From Candidatus Enterococcus willemsii (GTDB lineage Bacteria > Bacillota > Bacilli > Lactobacillales > Enterococcaceae), in NCBI RefSeq assembly GCF_009933335.1, contig NZ_MAEL01000044.1:59684-123683 (forward strand): DNA of 64,000 bases, given 5' to 3'. Below are positions 18,150-29,308 of the stretch, piece by piece (the stretch's first letter is position 1; each line of letters opens with the position of its first letter). The notes beneath the pieces are model-generated. The model was not told the DNA's origin. It did no database searches and worked only from the letters and a program-made list of their open reading frames with translations. The position numbers were made by a program, and so were the translations under genes.

Positions 18150-19055
18150 TTATTCCTCCTCCAAGTTTAACGCTTTGACCATTTCATCAATTACTTTGTA
18201 GTCTTCATCTTTAGCTTCAATAAAACGTATTCCTTTATCACCATAAAATGATTCAAAGTACGCCTCATTTTCATAACCTAAATAAAACTCTTTTATTTTC
18301 TCTTTCATTTCTTGGGGTAAATCTGCACGAATCACATAGCAAGCATTTGGAATCACATCTGTTTCACCAACAACACGTATATCGCCTTCATTGATTAGAC
18401 CTGCTTCAACTAAATCTGGAATAATTTGTGCCGTCACTGCGGCTGCTTGATAATCACCTTTTGCGACACCAACGACACTTGAATCGTGTTTGCCAGAATA
18501 AGTAACGGATTCAAAGAAATAACCAGGATTTTCTAATTTATCGGCATTTAAGCCCAACTCTTGAACTAATTTTGCTTTTGGGAACATATAACCAGATGAA
18601 GAAGCTGGGTCAACAAACGCAAAAGTCTTCCCTTTCAAGTCTGCTAAATTTTTCGTCTTTGTATCATCTTTGCTTACAATAAAGTCCGTTTTGTAAGGTA
18701 CTTCACCCATCGAAGTGGTTGTTACTAATGGCTCAACGTTGGCAATTTTCTTCGCTTGATAATAACTCATCGGTGAAACTAACAATACATCTAATTTTCC
18801 AGCTTTCATTGCTTCAATACCAACTGAGTATTCGCCACCTTCTAATTCTTCTACTTCTACGCCTAGCGCATCGGACATATCTTTCCGAAATTCTTCATTT
18901 TTGGTTCCTGCATCAGGATTATTTTCATCGGGCATTTGCACAATGGTCAGTTTATCTATTTCTTTTGCAGTCGTGTCTTTTGAATTACCGCATCCAGCTA
19001 ATAAACCTGCTGATAATAAGAATACTAACCCTAAACCAAGTGATAATTTTTTCAT
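18150..19055 (-). CDS. phnD: Phosphonate/phosphite-type ABC transporter substrate-binding lipoprotein
   Basis: 301 residues with lipobox LLAGC (Cys22). PhnD-family hallmarks are MSYYQAKKIANVEPLVTT, FAFVDPASSSGYMFPKAKL and YSGKHDSSVVGVAKGDYQAA, the Ser/His region that holds the phosphonate group. First gene of phnD-C-E-E-phosphatase. No C–P lyase or other phosphonate catabolic gene is present nearby, so the ligand could be phosphonate, phosphite, or another small phosphate-like compound. Confidence 0.9.
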   Translation of the reverse strand: MKKLSLGLGLVFLLSAGLLAGCGNSKDTTAKEIDKLTIVQMPDENNPDAGTKNEEFRKDMSDALGVEVEELEGGEYSVGIEAMKAGKLDVLLVSPMSYYQAKKIANVEPLVTTTSMGEVPYKTDFIVSKDDTKTKNLADLKGKTFAFVDPASSSGYMFPKAKLVQELGLNADKLENPGYFFESVTYSGKHDSSVVGVAKGDYQAAAVTAQIIPDLVEAGLINEGDIRVVGETDVIPNACYVIRADLPQEMKEKIKEFYLGYENEAYFESFYGDKGIRFIEAKDEDYKVIDEMVKALNLEEE

Positions 19056-19099
19056 TTTGTTGCTCCTCTTTTTTTGTTTTTGTCCTCTATGACTTCTTC

Positions 19100-19127
19100 A
19101 CTATAAAGAATGAACATCAATTTCCAA
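19100..19127 (-). promoter_or_regulatory. Promoter of the phn operon
   Basis: Minus-strand TTGGAA (19122-19127), 16-base spacer, TATAGT (19100-19105), about 45 bases upstream of the phnD start codon. No Pho-box-like repeat was obvious. Confidence 0.6.
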
Positions 19128-19173
19128 TAAATTTCCAATGCATTTCATGTAAACAATGTAAATATTTCGTAAA

Positions 19174-19207
19174 ACAAAAAAACAGCTTATTCCTTAGAAT
19201 AAGCTGT
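19174..19207 (-). terminator. Terminator after the GH1 gene
   Basis: Minus-strand arms ACAGCTTATT / AATAAGCTGT followed by a run of seven Ts. Confidence 0.85.
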
Positions 19208-19213
19208 CAGAAG

Positions 19214-20734
<1,521 letters not shown>

Positions 20735-20745
20735 TTAAACTAAAT

Positions 20746-20784
20746 AAAAAGGACTCTTTACCTAGCAAATCTAGTAAAGAGTCC
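20746..20784 (-). terminator. topB terminator
   Basis: Minus-strand GGACTCTTTACTAG / CTAG(G)TAAAGAGTCC hairpin followed by TTTTTATTTAG, 11 bases after the topB stop. Confidence 0.85.
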
Positions 20785-20794
20785 CTCCAATTCT

Positions 20795-22861
20795 TTATTG
20801 TTTTTCCATCGCAGCTTTCAAAGCTGCAGCTAATGGACTTTCTTGTGGTTCTTCTTGCGAATATTTCTTCATTAAACGACGTTCTTCCTGTTTGGTCATT
20901 TTCTTTTTCTTCTCATTTTTGGTTGGTAGCTTTTCAGTTATACCATCAAATTTACAACGGAAGAAGGCGCCATTTTTGCCTTCGATAATTTCCATTTTCT
21001 TATGGCATTGCGGGCAACGATGATTGGATAGTTTCGGGTCTTTCCGACGACGATAACTACACTCCGCACTTGAGCAAACATAAATTTTGCCATCACGTGT
21101 ATTTTTCTCTCGTAAGAATTCGCCACATTCTGGACATTTCTTTTGTGTCAATGAAAAGTCTTGGTATTTTTGTTCGCTTTGTTTGACTTCTTTTACCAAT
21201 TGCTTGGTATCTTCTTCAATTTGCTGTAAGAAAGCTTTACTAGAAAATTGGCCTTTAGCAATTGCTTCAAGTTGTTTCTCCCATTTTTCGGTTAAATCAG
21301 GAGATACTAAAGAAGGATTGACCAATTCGAGTAATTGTTTTCCTTTAGGCGAAACTTGCAAACCAGCAGGGGTGCGCTCCATTAACTCAGACTTAATTAA
21401 CTTCTCAATAATTTCAGCCCGTGTTGCTGGCGTACCTAAACTGAATTTCTCCATTTTGCCTAATAATGTACCTTCATTTAACGGTTTTGGTGGTGATGTC
21501 AGTTCTTTTTTAATAGAGAAGTTTGGGGCAACAGTCATACCTTCTTGCCATTGAATCGTTGACGCTCGTTGTTCTTCTGACGTTTTCCAACCAGCTTCGA
21601 CAATTTTATTTTGCGTAAAAATAAATTGCTCTTTGCCAAATTTCACTGTTACTTTTTGTTGCACTTTCTTATGCGGTGCAGCAAACAACATCAAGAAACG
21701 AGAAACAATTAAATTGTAAATACGTTGCTCATCGCTTGTTAATTTCGCATAATTGGCTTTTTGCTCCGTTGGTAATAATGCGTGGTGATCAGACACTTTG
21801 GCATCATTGAAGACAGCTTTTTGTTGAACCACGGCACCATTTTTAATGTAAGTCTTCACTTCTGGAGAAAAGTCAGCGACTGCTTGTAATCGTTCACGCA
21901 TCGTTGCTTTCATATCTTGTGTAAGGTATTTACTATCTGTTCGTGGATACGTCACGATTTTATGTGTTTCATACAAACTTTGAACTAAAGACAATGTCTT
22001 TTTCGCTGAAAAGTTAAAGCGCTGATTGGCTTCTCGTTGAATTTCAGTTAAGTCATAAGGTAAGGGTGCAGATTCCGTTTTGGCTTTTTCAACAATTGAA
22101 TCAACACGTCCATTCCCTAATTGTTGGACAATGCCTTGGGCTGTTTGTTGGTCTTTAATTTCGTAAGGGTTCGCTTGGACACGTTTGCCTCGTTCTTCCC
22201 CAACTTCAAGTGAAATCACATAGTATGTTTGTGGGCGGAACGTTTCAATTTTGCGCTCTTGTTGGCGCACTAAAGCAAGGGTTGGTGTTTGTACACGCCC
22301 TGCACTTAAATTATCTTGGTATTTCACAGTCAATGCTCGTGTGACATTTAAACCAACTAACCAATCGGCTTTTGATCGGGCAATAGCCGATTGATACAAA
22401 TTATCATACGCTTTTGCTGGTTGTAAATTAGCAAATCCAGCTTTGATTGCTTTGTCAGTTTGCGAAGAAATCCATAGTCGCTTCGCTGGTTTGTCAAAAC
22501 GTACCCATTCCAAAATCCAACGCGCAACTAGTTCACCTTCACGTCCAGCATCGGTTGCAATAACTGCTTCTGATACATCTTTACGTTGTGCCAACTGTTT
22601 GATGGCTTTTAGTTGATGACCAGTTTTTGGCAATGGTTTAATACCAATTTGTTTGGGAATCATTGGCAAAGTCTCCATTTTCCACGTTTGCCATTCCTTG
22701 TTTAAATCTTCTGGCATTTTTAAGCCTAACAAATGACCTAATGCCCAAGTAACAATAACTTTTGGTCCTTCGTAATAATTTTTGTGTTTTTGATTTGCAC
22801 CAAGTACTCTGCTAAGATCTTTGGCAACGCTTGGTTTTTCCGCTAGAATTAGTTGCTTCAT
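20795..22861 (-). CDS. topB: DNA topoisomerase III
   Basis: 688 residues, type IA topoisomerase. The TOPRIM domain (1-150) begins MKQLILAEKPSVAKDLSRVLG and contains ATDAGREGELVARW; the active-site Tyr lies in IVTYPRTDSKYLT (about residue 310). Two C-terminal Cys clusters, CPECGEF…CSSAEC (about 585-610) and CPQCHKK…CKFDG, look like topoisomerase zinc ribbons. It decatenates DNA at replication and recombination intermediates. GAAAGGGAATTTT precedes the ATG at 22861; the coding start lies inside the upstream DUF1033 gene (50-base overlap). Confidence 0.93.
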   Translation of the reverse strand: MKQLILAEKPSVAKDLSRVLGANQKHKNYYEGPKVIVTWALGHLLGLKMPEDLNKEWQTWKMETLPMIPKQIGIKPLPKTGHQLKAIKQLAQRKDVSEAVIATDAGREGELVARWILEWVRFDKPAKRLWISSQTDKAIKAGFANLQPAKAYDNLYQSAIARSKADWLVGLNVTRALTVKYQDNLSAGRVQTPTLALVRQQERKIETFRPQTYYVISLEVGEERGKRVQANPYEIKDQQTAQGIVQQLGNGRVDSIVEKAKTESAPLPYDLTEIQREANQRFNFSAKKTLSLVQSLYETHKIVTYPRTDSKYLTQDMKATMRERLQAVADFSPEVKTYIKNGAVVQQKAVFNDAKVSDHHALLPTEQKANYAKLTSDEQRIYNLIVSRFLMLFAAPHKKVQQKVTVKFGKEQFIFTQNKIVEAGWKTSEEQRASTIQWQEGMTVAPNFSIKKELTSPPKPLNEGTLLGKMEKFSLGTPATRAEIIEKLIKSELMERTPAGLQVSPKGKQLLELVNPSLVSPDLTEKWEKQLEAIAKGQFSSKAFLQQIEEDTKQLVKEVKQSEQKYQDFSLTQKKCPECGEFLREKNTRDGKIYVCSSAECSYRRRKDPKLSNHRCPQCHKKMEIIEGKNGAFFRCKFDGITEKLPTKNEKKKKMTKQEERRLMKKYSQEEPQESPLAAALKAAMEKQ

Positions 22862-23171
22862 AAAATTCCCTTTCGCTTTCAATTGATACCGGCTGATAAT
22901 TTTTCAAAAGTGCTAATCCTTTGTATTGTTGCAAATCTTCTACACATTCCTCGCACCAACGTTCTTCGCCTTCATTCCAAAAGGCACTTAAATAGTTTGT
23001 CTTTGCATGAATATATTCGTATTCATTGCAAATGAGATGCCACTTTTTTTTGTAAAAACGTTGTGCTTCTTCTAATGTTGTAAAAGATTTTTCTTCTTGG
23101 ATATCATTTTGCCACTCTTCGAAAAACCACCAGGGTTCGTTATCACCGTACATGACTATTACTTGATACAC
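22812..23171 (-). CDS. DUF1033 family protein
   Basis: 119 residues beginning YQVIVMYGDNEPWWFFE after the initiator, the conserved opening of DUF1033. Rich in aromatic residues, with a CEECVEDL motif near residue 80; no membrane segment. The GTG at 23171 is preferred over the ATG at 23195 because AAGGGG lies nine bases before it and the ATG has none. It overlaps topB, suggesting co-expression. Function unknown. Confidence 0.82.
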   Translation of the reverse strand: MYQVIVMYGDNEPWWFFEEWQNDIQEEKSFTTLEEAQRFYKKKWHLICNEYEYIHAKTNYLSAFWNEGEERWCEECVEDLQQYKGLALLKNYQPVSIESEREFYEATNSSGKTKRCQRS

Positions 23172-23434
23172 GTGGATTCGCCCCTTAAACTTCATTTGTT
23201 ACCGTAATAGTAGTCAGTTTCAATGGAAGTTTCAAGAAGTTAGCTTGTGAAAGCCAATGCTTGAAATAAGGTTATTCACTAAATGTAAAGAAATAACATG
23301 TCCTATTTTCCTATCTAATTTTTGATATTCCTTGATTTATACTGTTTTAGTCATTTCACGATTCCTTATTGAGTTTGTAAAGCTTCTATAAATCGTTCGT
23401 TAGTTTTGTTACAAATGAATCATATTGTCTGTTT

Positions 23435-23974
23435 TTAATACACTAGTTGTTTTAATTGCAGTTTTACTTTGTCATCGTCTAACGAAGAAATAAGATATAA
23501 CGTGGAGATATCTTGTTTCAAGTTCTCACGGTCGGTATCATTTTTCCCAAAAAGATTCAGGATGCGCATGATGAGCCATGCCATTGTGTCTCCTTGACCA
23601 CCGCTACCAACTTGAAAGCCTAGCATCGCCGTTTCAGATAACTGCTCCCGCTTGACTTCTGTTAATAATTCTGAAAAATCGCCTTGAATCAAAAATTCAT
23701 CCTCTTGCTCTTTGACTCGTTGTTTTAATTCCGTCATCGTTGTAACGAGATATAAACGATTCGGATTATCGCGAATTTGTATCAGCTGATTTAAGACATC
23801 ACCTGGTGTTTGATTGACCGCTTGGGCAATGGTAGCCACTGTTTTGACGGTGTATGTTTCTGGTGAGCGTTTATTTGCTTTCGATAATGTCGCTTCCGAA
23901 ATACCTGTCGCCTTAGACACTTCATACCGAGTCTTCCCTTGCTCTTGTAAAAAAATATCTAAAATACTTTTCAT
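23435..23974 (-). CDS. XRE-family transcriptional regulator
   Basis: 179 residues. An N-terminal Cro/C1 helix-turn-helix (about residues 1-65) reads TRYEVSKATGISEATLSKANKR; the rest (70-179) is acidic, mostly helical, and I do not recognise it. A near-perfect inverted repeat overlaps the start region and -10 of its promoter (23987-24019), suggesting autorepression. No toxin partner or phage genes are adjacent. AAGGAGAAGCT is the ribosome site. Confidence 0.8.
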   Translation of the reverse strand: MKSILDIFLQEQGKTRYEVSKATGISEATLSKANKRSPETYTVKTVATIAQAVNQTPGDVLNQLIQIRDNPNRLYLVTTMTELKQRVKEQEDEFLIQGDFSELLTEVKREQLSETAMLGFQVGSGGQGDTMAWLIMRILNLFGKNDTDRENLKQDISTLYLISSLDDDKVKLQLKQLVY

Positions 23975-23986
23975 AGCTTCTCCTTT

Positions 23987-24044
23987 ACTTAACTAAAAGA
24001 TAGTAACCTGTAGTTAAGTATAGCATAGAAACATATATTTTCAA
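23987..24044 (-). promoter_or_regulatory. Promoter and operator of the XRE regulator gene
   Basis: Minus-strand TTGAAA (24039-24044), 16-base spacer, TATACT (24017-24022). An inverted repeat with nine-base arms ACTTAACTA / TAGTTAAGT (23987-23995 and 24011-24019) starts in the -10 and ends just before the ribosome site, the usual layout for autorepression. Confidence 0.6.
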
Positions 24045-24048
24045 CTTC

Positions 24049-24313
24049 TTACGGCATGCCTCTTGTCACTAGAAAAATCCAGATAGTGGTTATCAATAGA
24101 CTGATTAAAAATATTGCGAAAAGAAAATTTACCGTCGCAAGCACCACATCTTCTTGTTGTTTAGCTTGTTTCCATAAAAAACCAGAAAAAATAAGTCAGT
24201 ACGTTGCCAAAAATCCATGAGTTGATAATCCAATGATAAGTAACAGATAGCGTTAGTAGCGCAGTAATACCTGTAAACAATAGCAAAAAAGATGACTCCA
24301 TCAACGAAGTCAT
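24049..24313 (-). pseudogene. Frameshifted small membrane protein gene (possible)
   Basis: On the minus strand one frame reads MTSLMESSFLLLF… through a hydrophobic stretch to NVLTYFFWFF and then stops. Another frame continues with WKQAKQQEDVVLATVNFLFAIF and a second hydrophobic helix ending LVTRGMP and a stop. Removing one base from the six-T run (plus strand A-run 24176-24181) joins them into one protein of about 88 residues with two or three membrane helices. The start overlaps the mnmA terminator and has no good ribosome site, so the gene may be decayed at both levels. No family recognised. A sequencing error in the homopolymer is an alternative. Confidence 0.4.
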
Positions 24314-24314
24314 C
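24285..24314 (-). terminator. mnmA terminator
   Basis: Minus-strand GATGACT / AGTCATC arms with a TCGTTGATGG-containing loop and six Ts, directly after the mnmA stop. Confidence 0.75.
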
Positions 24315-24321
24315 TCTTGTC

Positions 24322-25497
<1,176 letters not shown>

Positions 25498-25570
25498 CTA
25501 CTTTTTCAGTATTTGCTATTATACATGAAGTTGGCAAGAATTTCACGCTTTGGCGTTTGGTTTGTTAGAC

Positions 25571-25607
25571 AACAAAAATACCTACCTGCTAAACAGATAG
25601 GTATTTT
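25571..25607 (-). terminator. Terminator of the aldolase–PTS operon
   Basis: Minus-strand AAAATACCTATCTG / CAGGTAGGTATTTT hairpin followed by TTTGTT, just after the last operon gene. Confidence 0.85.
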
Positions 25608-25610
25608 ACT

Positions 25611-26510
25611 TTAAATATCGTTTTGTCTAAATGGTTTTTCATTCATCTCGCGATACAAACTTGCTTTACCTAATGAGTTGAAGAGTCCCATTTTTTGTGT
25701 CACAACTTCTTTGGCTGCATCAATACAATCTGGGAAAATAGCATTAGGATCCCACAATTCCGTGCTAGCTAAAATTTCGCGGCATTTTTTATAAAAAGCG
25801 TATTTGTAATCAGAAGAAATATTAATTTTTTGAATCCCAATTTCTACCGCACGTGCAATTTCTTCATCTGGATTGGCAGAGCCGCCATGTAACACTAAAG
25901 GAATATCTACTCTTTCTTTAATTTGCTCTAAGACATCCATTTTTAGTTCTGGTTTGACATCTTTCGGGTAGATACCATGTGCTGTTCCGATAGCGACTGC
26001 TAACGTGTCGATACCCGTTTTTTCAATGAACTCTTCTGCATCTTCTGGGCGGGTATAAATCACTTTAGATACCCCACCTTCAATTGAAGTACCCGTATTA
26101 CCAATTGTTCCTAGCTCACCTTCGACAGATACACCGATTTTTTTGCAGACGTCCACTACTTCTTTGGTGACAGCAATATTTTCTTCAAATGGTAATAAGG
26201 AGCCATCAATCATGACAGAAGTAAAGCCACAATGAATCGCACGCATGATACTTGCTAAACTATCGCCATGGTCCATATGGATAACGAAAGGGACACTACT
26301 ATTTTTGGCACGAGAAACAGCATATTGGAAAAATTCATCTTTGACAAAATCCAGTTCGGTTGGATGCACAGCAATAATGGCTGGTGAATCATTTTCTTCC
26401 GCTGCTTCAACAACTACTCGTAAAAAATTACTATCTGCTACATTGAATGCACCCACAGCGAATTTGTTTTCTTTCGCAACTTCTAACATTTGTTTCATAT
26501 TGATTAACAT
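25611..26510 (-). CDS. Class II aldolase, ketose (bis)phosphate type, copy A
   Basis: 299 residues of the FbaA/GatY/KbaY family. Zinc ligands are present: His in HMDHGDS (about 83), GTAHGIYP (about 178) and VLHGGSA (about 211), with the phosphate-binding INISSDYK. It should cleave a ketose 1-phosphate or 1,6-bisphosphate into DHAP and an aldehyde. Last gene of the six-gene operon, 17 bases after a second, clearly different aldolase. Strong ribosome site AAAGGAGAGACTATTT. No kinase is present in the operon, so the true substrate is open. Confidence 0.88.
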   Translation of the reverse strand: MLINMKQMLEVAKENKFAVGAFNVADSNFLRVVVEAAEENDSPAIIAVHPTELDFVKDEFFQYAVSRAKNSSVPFVIHMDHGDSLASIMRAIHCGFTSVMIDGSLLPFEENIAVTKEVVDVCKKIGVSVEGELGTIGNTGTSIEGGVSKVIYTRPEDAEEFIEKTGIDTLAVAIGTAHGIYPKDVKPELKMDVLEQIKERVDIPLVLHGGSANPDEEIARAVEIGIQKINISSDYKYAFYKKCREILASTELWDPNAIFPDCIDAAKEVVTQKMGLFNSLGKASLYREMNEKPFRQNDI

Positions 26511-26527
26511 AAATAGTCTCTCCTTTT

Positions 26528-27382
26528 TTATAACGCTTTATTTTTAGAACCAGCAATTTCAATATATTTTTTTACGACTTCTTTTCCTGCTGAAATAGTG
26601 GCATGAATCACATCAGGATAACCCATTAACGGATCTTTGGCTAAACAATGTTGGATTTCTGCTAATTGAGCCTTCATAAAATCCGAGCCTACATTAATTT
26701 TATTAATACCTAATGCCACCGATTTGCGAATGTTTTCCTCACCAGCACCTGAACCACCGTGTAACACTAATGGTAACTGAGTCGCTTTTTTTATTTTTTC
26801 TACAATATCAAAACGAAATTCTGGGACATAGCCTTCTGGGTAATCCCCATGAGTCGACCCGTAAGACAATGCCAAACAGTCTACACCTGTTGCTTGAATA
26901 AATTGAATCGCTTCATCAGGATCGGTATACATTTCCTGGTTTGTCCATTGATTACCATTTACCACACCTAAATCACCGACTTCTGCTTCAACACTCGCAT
27001 TAAATTGTTGCGCAAACTGAACCATTTCTTTTGTGATACGAATATTTTCTTCTAAGGGATACATCGAAGCATCCATCATGACACTTGAAAAACCTTCTTG
27101 TAAACATTGTTTGACATATGCAACTTCTTGCCCATGATCTAAATTAATAGCGACATCCACTTTGGCGTTATTTGCCATACGAATAATTGGTTTTGTGAGG
27201 TACCGATAATCAAGATGCATTTTCAAATGTTCTTCCAACAAGTCTACGATAATTGGTGCATGCATTTCTTCCGCTGCTTCAATGACCGCTTTTGCCGTTT
27301 CCAAATTAAAGCAATTAATGGCTAATACTGCATAATTTTCTTGATTTGCTTTCGCCAACATTTCTCTCATAGATACGTACAT
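26528..27382 (-). CDS. Class II aldolase, ketose (bis)phosphate type, copy B
   Basis: 284 residues, same family as the downstream copy but diverged. Zinc ligands are retained: NLDHGQE, GSTHGDYPEGYVPEF and VLHGGSGAGEENI; phosphate loop INVGSDFMKAQ. Differences in the substrate-facing loops (for example SYGSTHGDYP against AIGTAHGIYP) suggest different stereochemistry or substrate, or a hetero-oligomer. GGAGGTTATT precedes the ATG at 27382. It follows the EIIC gene by nine bases. Confidence 0.88.
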   Translation of the reverse strand: MYVSMREMLAKANQENYAVLAINCFNLETAKAVIEAAEEMHAPIIVDLLEEHLKMHLDYRYLTKPIIRMANNAKVDVAINLDHGQEVAYVKQCLQEGFSSVMMDASMYPLEENIRITKEMVQFAQQFNASVEAEVGDLGVVNGNQWTNQEMYTDPDEAIQFIQATGVDCLALSYGSTHGDYPEGYVPEFRFDIVEKIKKATQLPLVLHGGSGAGEENIRKSVALGINKINVGSDFMKAQLAEIQHCLAKDPLMGYPDVIHATISAGKEVVKKYIEIAGSKNKAL

Positions 27383-27391
27383 AATAACCTC

Positions 27392-28471
27392 CTAAGAAAT
27401 TTTGATTGAAGAAAAATCAACCTCTTCTTCCTCGATGTCTTCCACTGTTTCAACGGGCTTTTTCTTAAGAACAAATAATAAAATCCCTGTAATTGCTGAA
27501 CCAATTAGCAATGCTATAGTGAACTTCAGCGGATCGGTCATAGTTGGGATGATAAACACACCACCAGAAGGCACCGGTGAACCCACGCCCCAACTCATAC
27601 TTAGTCCACCACCAATTGCTGCTCCAATCGTACAAGAAACAATGACTCGCAGCGGATCCACAGCCGCAATCGGTATAACACCTTCAGTAATCATCGCTAA
27701 CCCCATCGGAAAAGCAATCTTAATATTGTCCTCTTCTCCTTGTGAGAATTTCGGTTTATTAAATACTTTCGATAGAATCCATGCAAATGTCACGCCAAAT
27801 GGTGGCACCATAGAAGCTAAAATCTTAACAGCTTCTGGTTCTTGGATTCCTTCTAACAACATACCATCTGCAAATAAAGAGGCTACTTTATTGACTGGTC
27901 CACCAAAATCAAAGGCTGCCATCCCGCCAACAATCGAACCGAATAAAAATTTTCCAGAACCTTGTAAATTAGTTAAGAACTCGGTCAAGGCATTCGTTGC
28001 CCAAACAATTGGTACGCCAATCACAAAGTACATGGCTAGACCAACAATAATTGTTGAGGAAACAGGGACAATCATCATCGGCATTAATCCTTGCGCCCAT
28101 TTAGGAACTTTTAGATTTTTCACTAAAAATAAAACAAAGAAACCTACAATATAACCACCAAGCATGCCACCTAAAAAGCCGGCGCCAATTGAATTGGCAA
28201 TAAGTCCCATGAATAATCCTGGTCCAATACCCGGTCGATCCGCAATTGAATAAGCAATTGCTGCAGAAATGACAGGTGCTAATAAGCCCATCCCTAAGAC
28301 ACCTAAAGACACAAGTGCATCAGGTACAGAATAATTCGTCGTGTAATCACTGATAACTTGCCCACCTGTCAAATTACCAATCGCAATTAATAAGCCTGCT
28401 GTTACTACCACCGGCAACATATAAGAAATAGCTGTTAACGCATGTTTTTTGATTTCTAATTTACGTAACAT
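27392..28471 (-). CDS. PTS fructose-family EIIC component
   Basis: 359 residues of the fructose/mannitol-type EIIC family with about nine membrane helices; motif regions GGMAAFDFGGPVNKVA and ITEGVIPIAAVDPLRV are typical of the transport channel of fructose-like PTS. It takes up a hexose or related ketose and delivers it phosphorylated, usually on C1. The short C-terminal tail after the last helix is acidic (ETVEDIEEEEVDF). Works with the EIIB and EIIA encoded just upstream. Confidence 0.92.
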   Translation of the reverse strand: MLRKLEIKKHALTAISYMLPVVVTAGLLIAIGNLTGGQVISDYTTNYSVPDALVSLGVLGMGLLAPVISAAIAYSIADRPGIGPGLFMGLIANSIGAGFLGGMLGGYIVGFFVLFLVKNLKVPKWAQGLMPMMIVPVSSTIIVGLAMYFVIGVPIVWATNALTEFLTNLQGSGKFLFGSIVGGMAAFDFGGPVNKVASLFADGMLLEGIQEPEAVKILASMVPPFGVTFAWILSKVFNKPKFSQGEEDNIKIAFPMGLAMITEGVIPIAAVDPLRVIVSCTIGAAIGGGLSMSWGVGSPVPSGGVFIIPTMTDPLKFTIALLIGSAITGILLFVLKKKPVETVEDIEEEEVDFSSIKIS

Positions 28472-28484
28472 AACACTGTCTCCT

Positions 28485-28790
28485 TTACAATTGTTCTTCT
28501 ATTTTATTAATTAAGCCTTTGGGTGCTTTAATCACTAAACTGGTCGGAACTTCAACTACTTTCTTTCCTTGGAAACGCTCCTTCCCACCAACTTTGATAT
28601 CGGCTGCAATAATCACAACATCTGCGGCATCAATCTCGGCTTGTGTCAATTCATCTTCCGTTCCAATTGTGCCTTGTGTTTCAATATGAATATCGTGTCC
28701 AAGTGCTTGTGCGGCTTTCACTAGCTTTTCTTTGGCAATATACGTATGAGCAATCCCTGACGTGCATGCTGCAATTCCAACAATTTTCAT
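28485..28790 (-). CDS. PTS fructose-family EIIB component
   Basis: 101 residues. The phosphocysteine lies in GIAACTSGIAHTYIA (Cys9), the fructose-EIIB signature. The start at 28790 has AGAGGAGGAAATAAC before it; an upstream in-frame ATG at 28823 would add a non-conserved tail. It passes phosphate from EIIA to the incoming sugar. Confidence 0.93.
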   Translation of the reverse strand: MKIVGIAACTSGIAHTYIAKEKLVKAAQALGHDIHIETQGTIGTEDELTQAEIDAADVVIIAADIKVGGKERFQGKKVVEVPTSLVIKAPKGLINKIEEQL

Positions 28791-28825
28791 GTTATTTCCT
28801 CCTCTTATTAAAAAATTGACCACCG

Positions 28826-29308
28826 TTACTCAGGTTCTTTTGATAATAATTCCATCATTTTTTCTTTCGTGGTTGCATGATGCAATTCTTCAATGAATGT
28901 TTCATCTGCTAATAGCATTGCGACCTTTTGTAATAATTTAATGTGTAACGTATTAGCTTCAACGTTTCTGACAGCAAACAAGATAATGACACTGACTGGT
29001 TCGTCATCTAATGATTCCCATTCAATCGGTTGACTCACTTTTCCGACGACAAGCGATGTTTTTGTGACACAGTCTGATTTTCCATGAGGGATTGCAATCC
29101 CTTGTCCTAACCCTGTCATCCCCTCCTTCTCACGGTTAAAGACATCTTCCAAAAAACCAGTTGTGTCTGTAATGATGTTATTTTGATAAAGAAGCGCAGT
29201 TAATTCTTTAATTGCCTCTTCTTTCGTTGTTGCCTGTAAGTTTAAATCCACTAAATCCTCCGTAATTACATTAGCTATGCTGAAATTTTCTGTTAAGTGC
29301 TGATCCAT
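28826..29308 (-). CDS. PTS fructose-family EIIA component
   Basis: 160 residues, PTS_EIIA_2 fold. Active-site His75 lies in GQGIAIPHGKSD, with downstream VSVIILFAVRN. Receives phosphate from HPr. Its start lies inside the end of the regulator gene (38-base overlap), with TTAGGAGGAATCGGG as ribosome site, indicating coupling of regulator and transporter expression. Confidence 0.93.
   Translation of the reverse strand: MDQHLTENFSIANVITEDLVDLNLQATTKEEAIKELTALLYQNNIITDTTGFLEDVFNREKEGMTGLGQGIAIPHGKSDCVTKTSLVVGKVSQPIEWESLDDEPVSVIILFAVRNVEANTLHIKLLQKVAMLLADETFIEELHHATTKEKMMELLSKEPE

Noticed and set aside
21087..21554. Plus-strand 155-codon frame within topB
   Set aside because: Antisense to the conserved type IA topoisomerase region and without a start signal.
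23172..23434. Possible gene or RNA in the 263-base gap before the XRE gene
   Set aside because: No frame with a ribosome site, no strong hairpin with T-run and no recognisable RNA; I see nothing I can support beyond AT-rich spacer.
27402..28154. Long plus-strand frame of 250 codons inside the EIIC gene
   Set aside because: It is the antisense image of a membrane protein gene; Pro/Thr/Ile-rich, with no ribosome site or promoter. The minus-strand frame is a definite EIIC within an operon.
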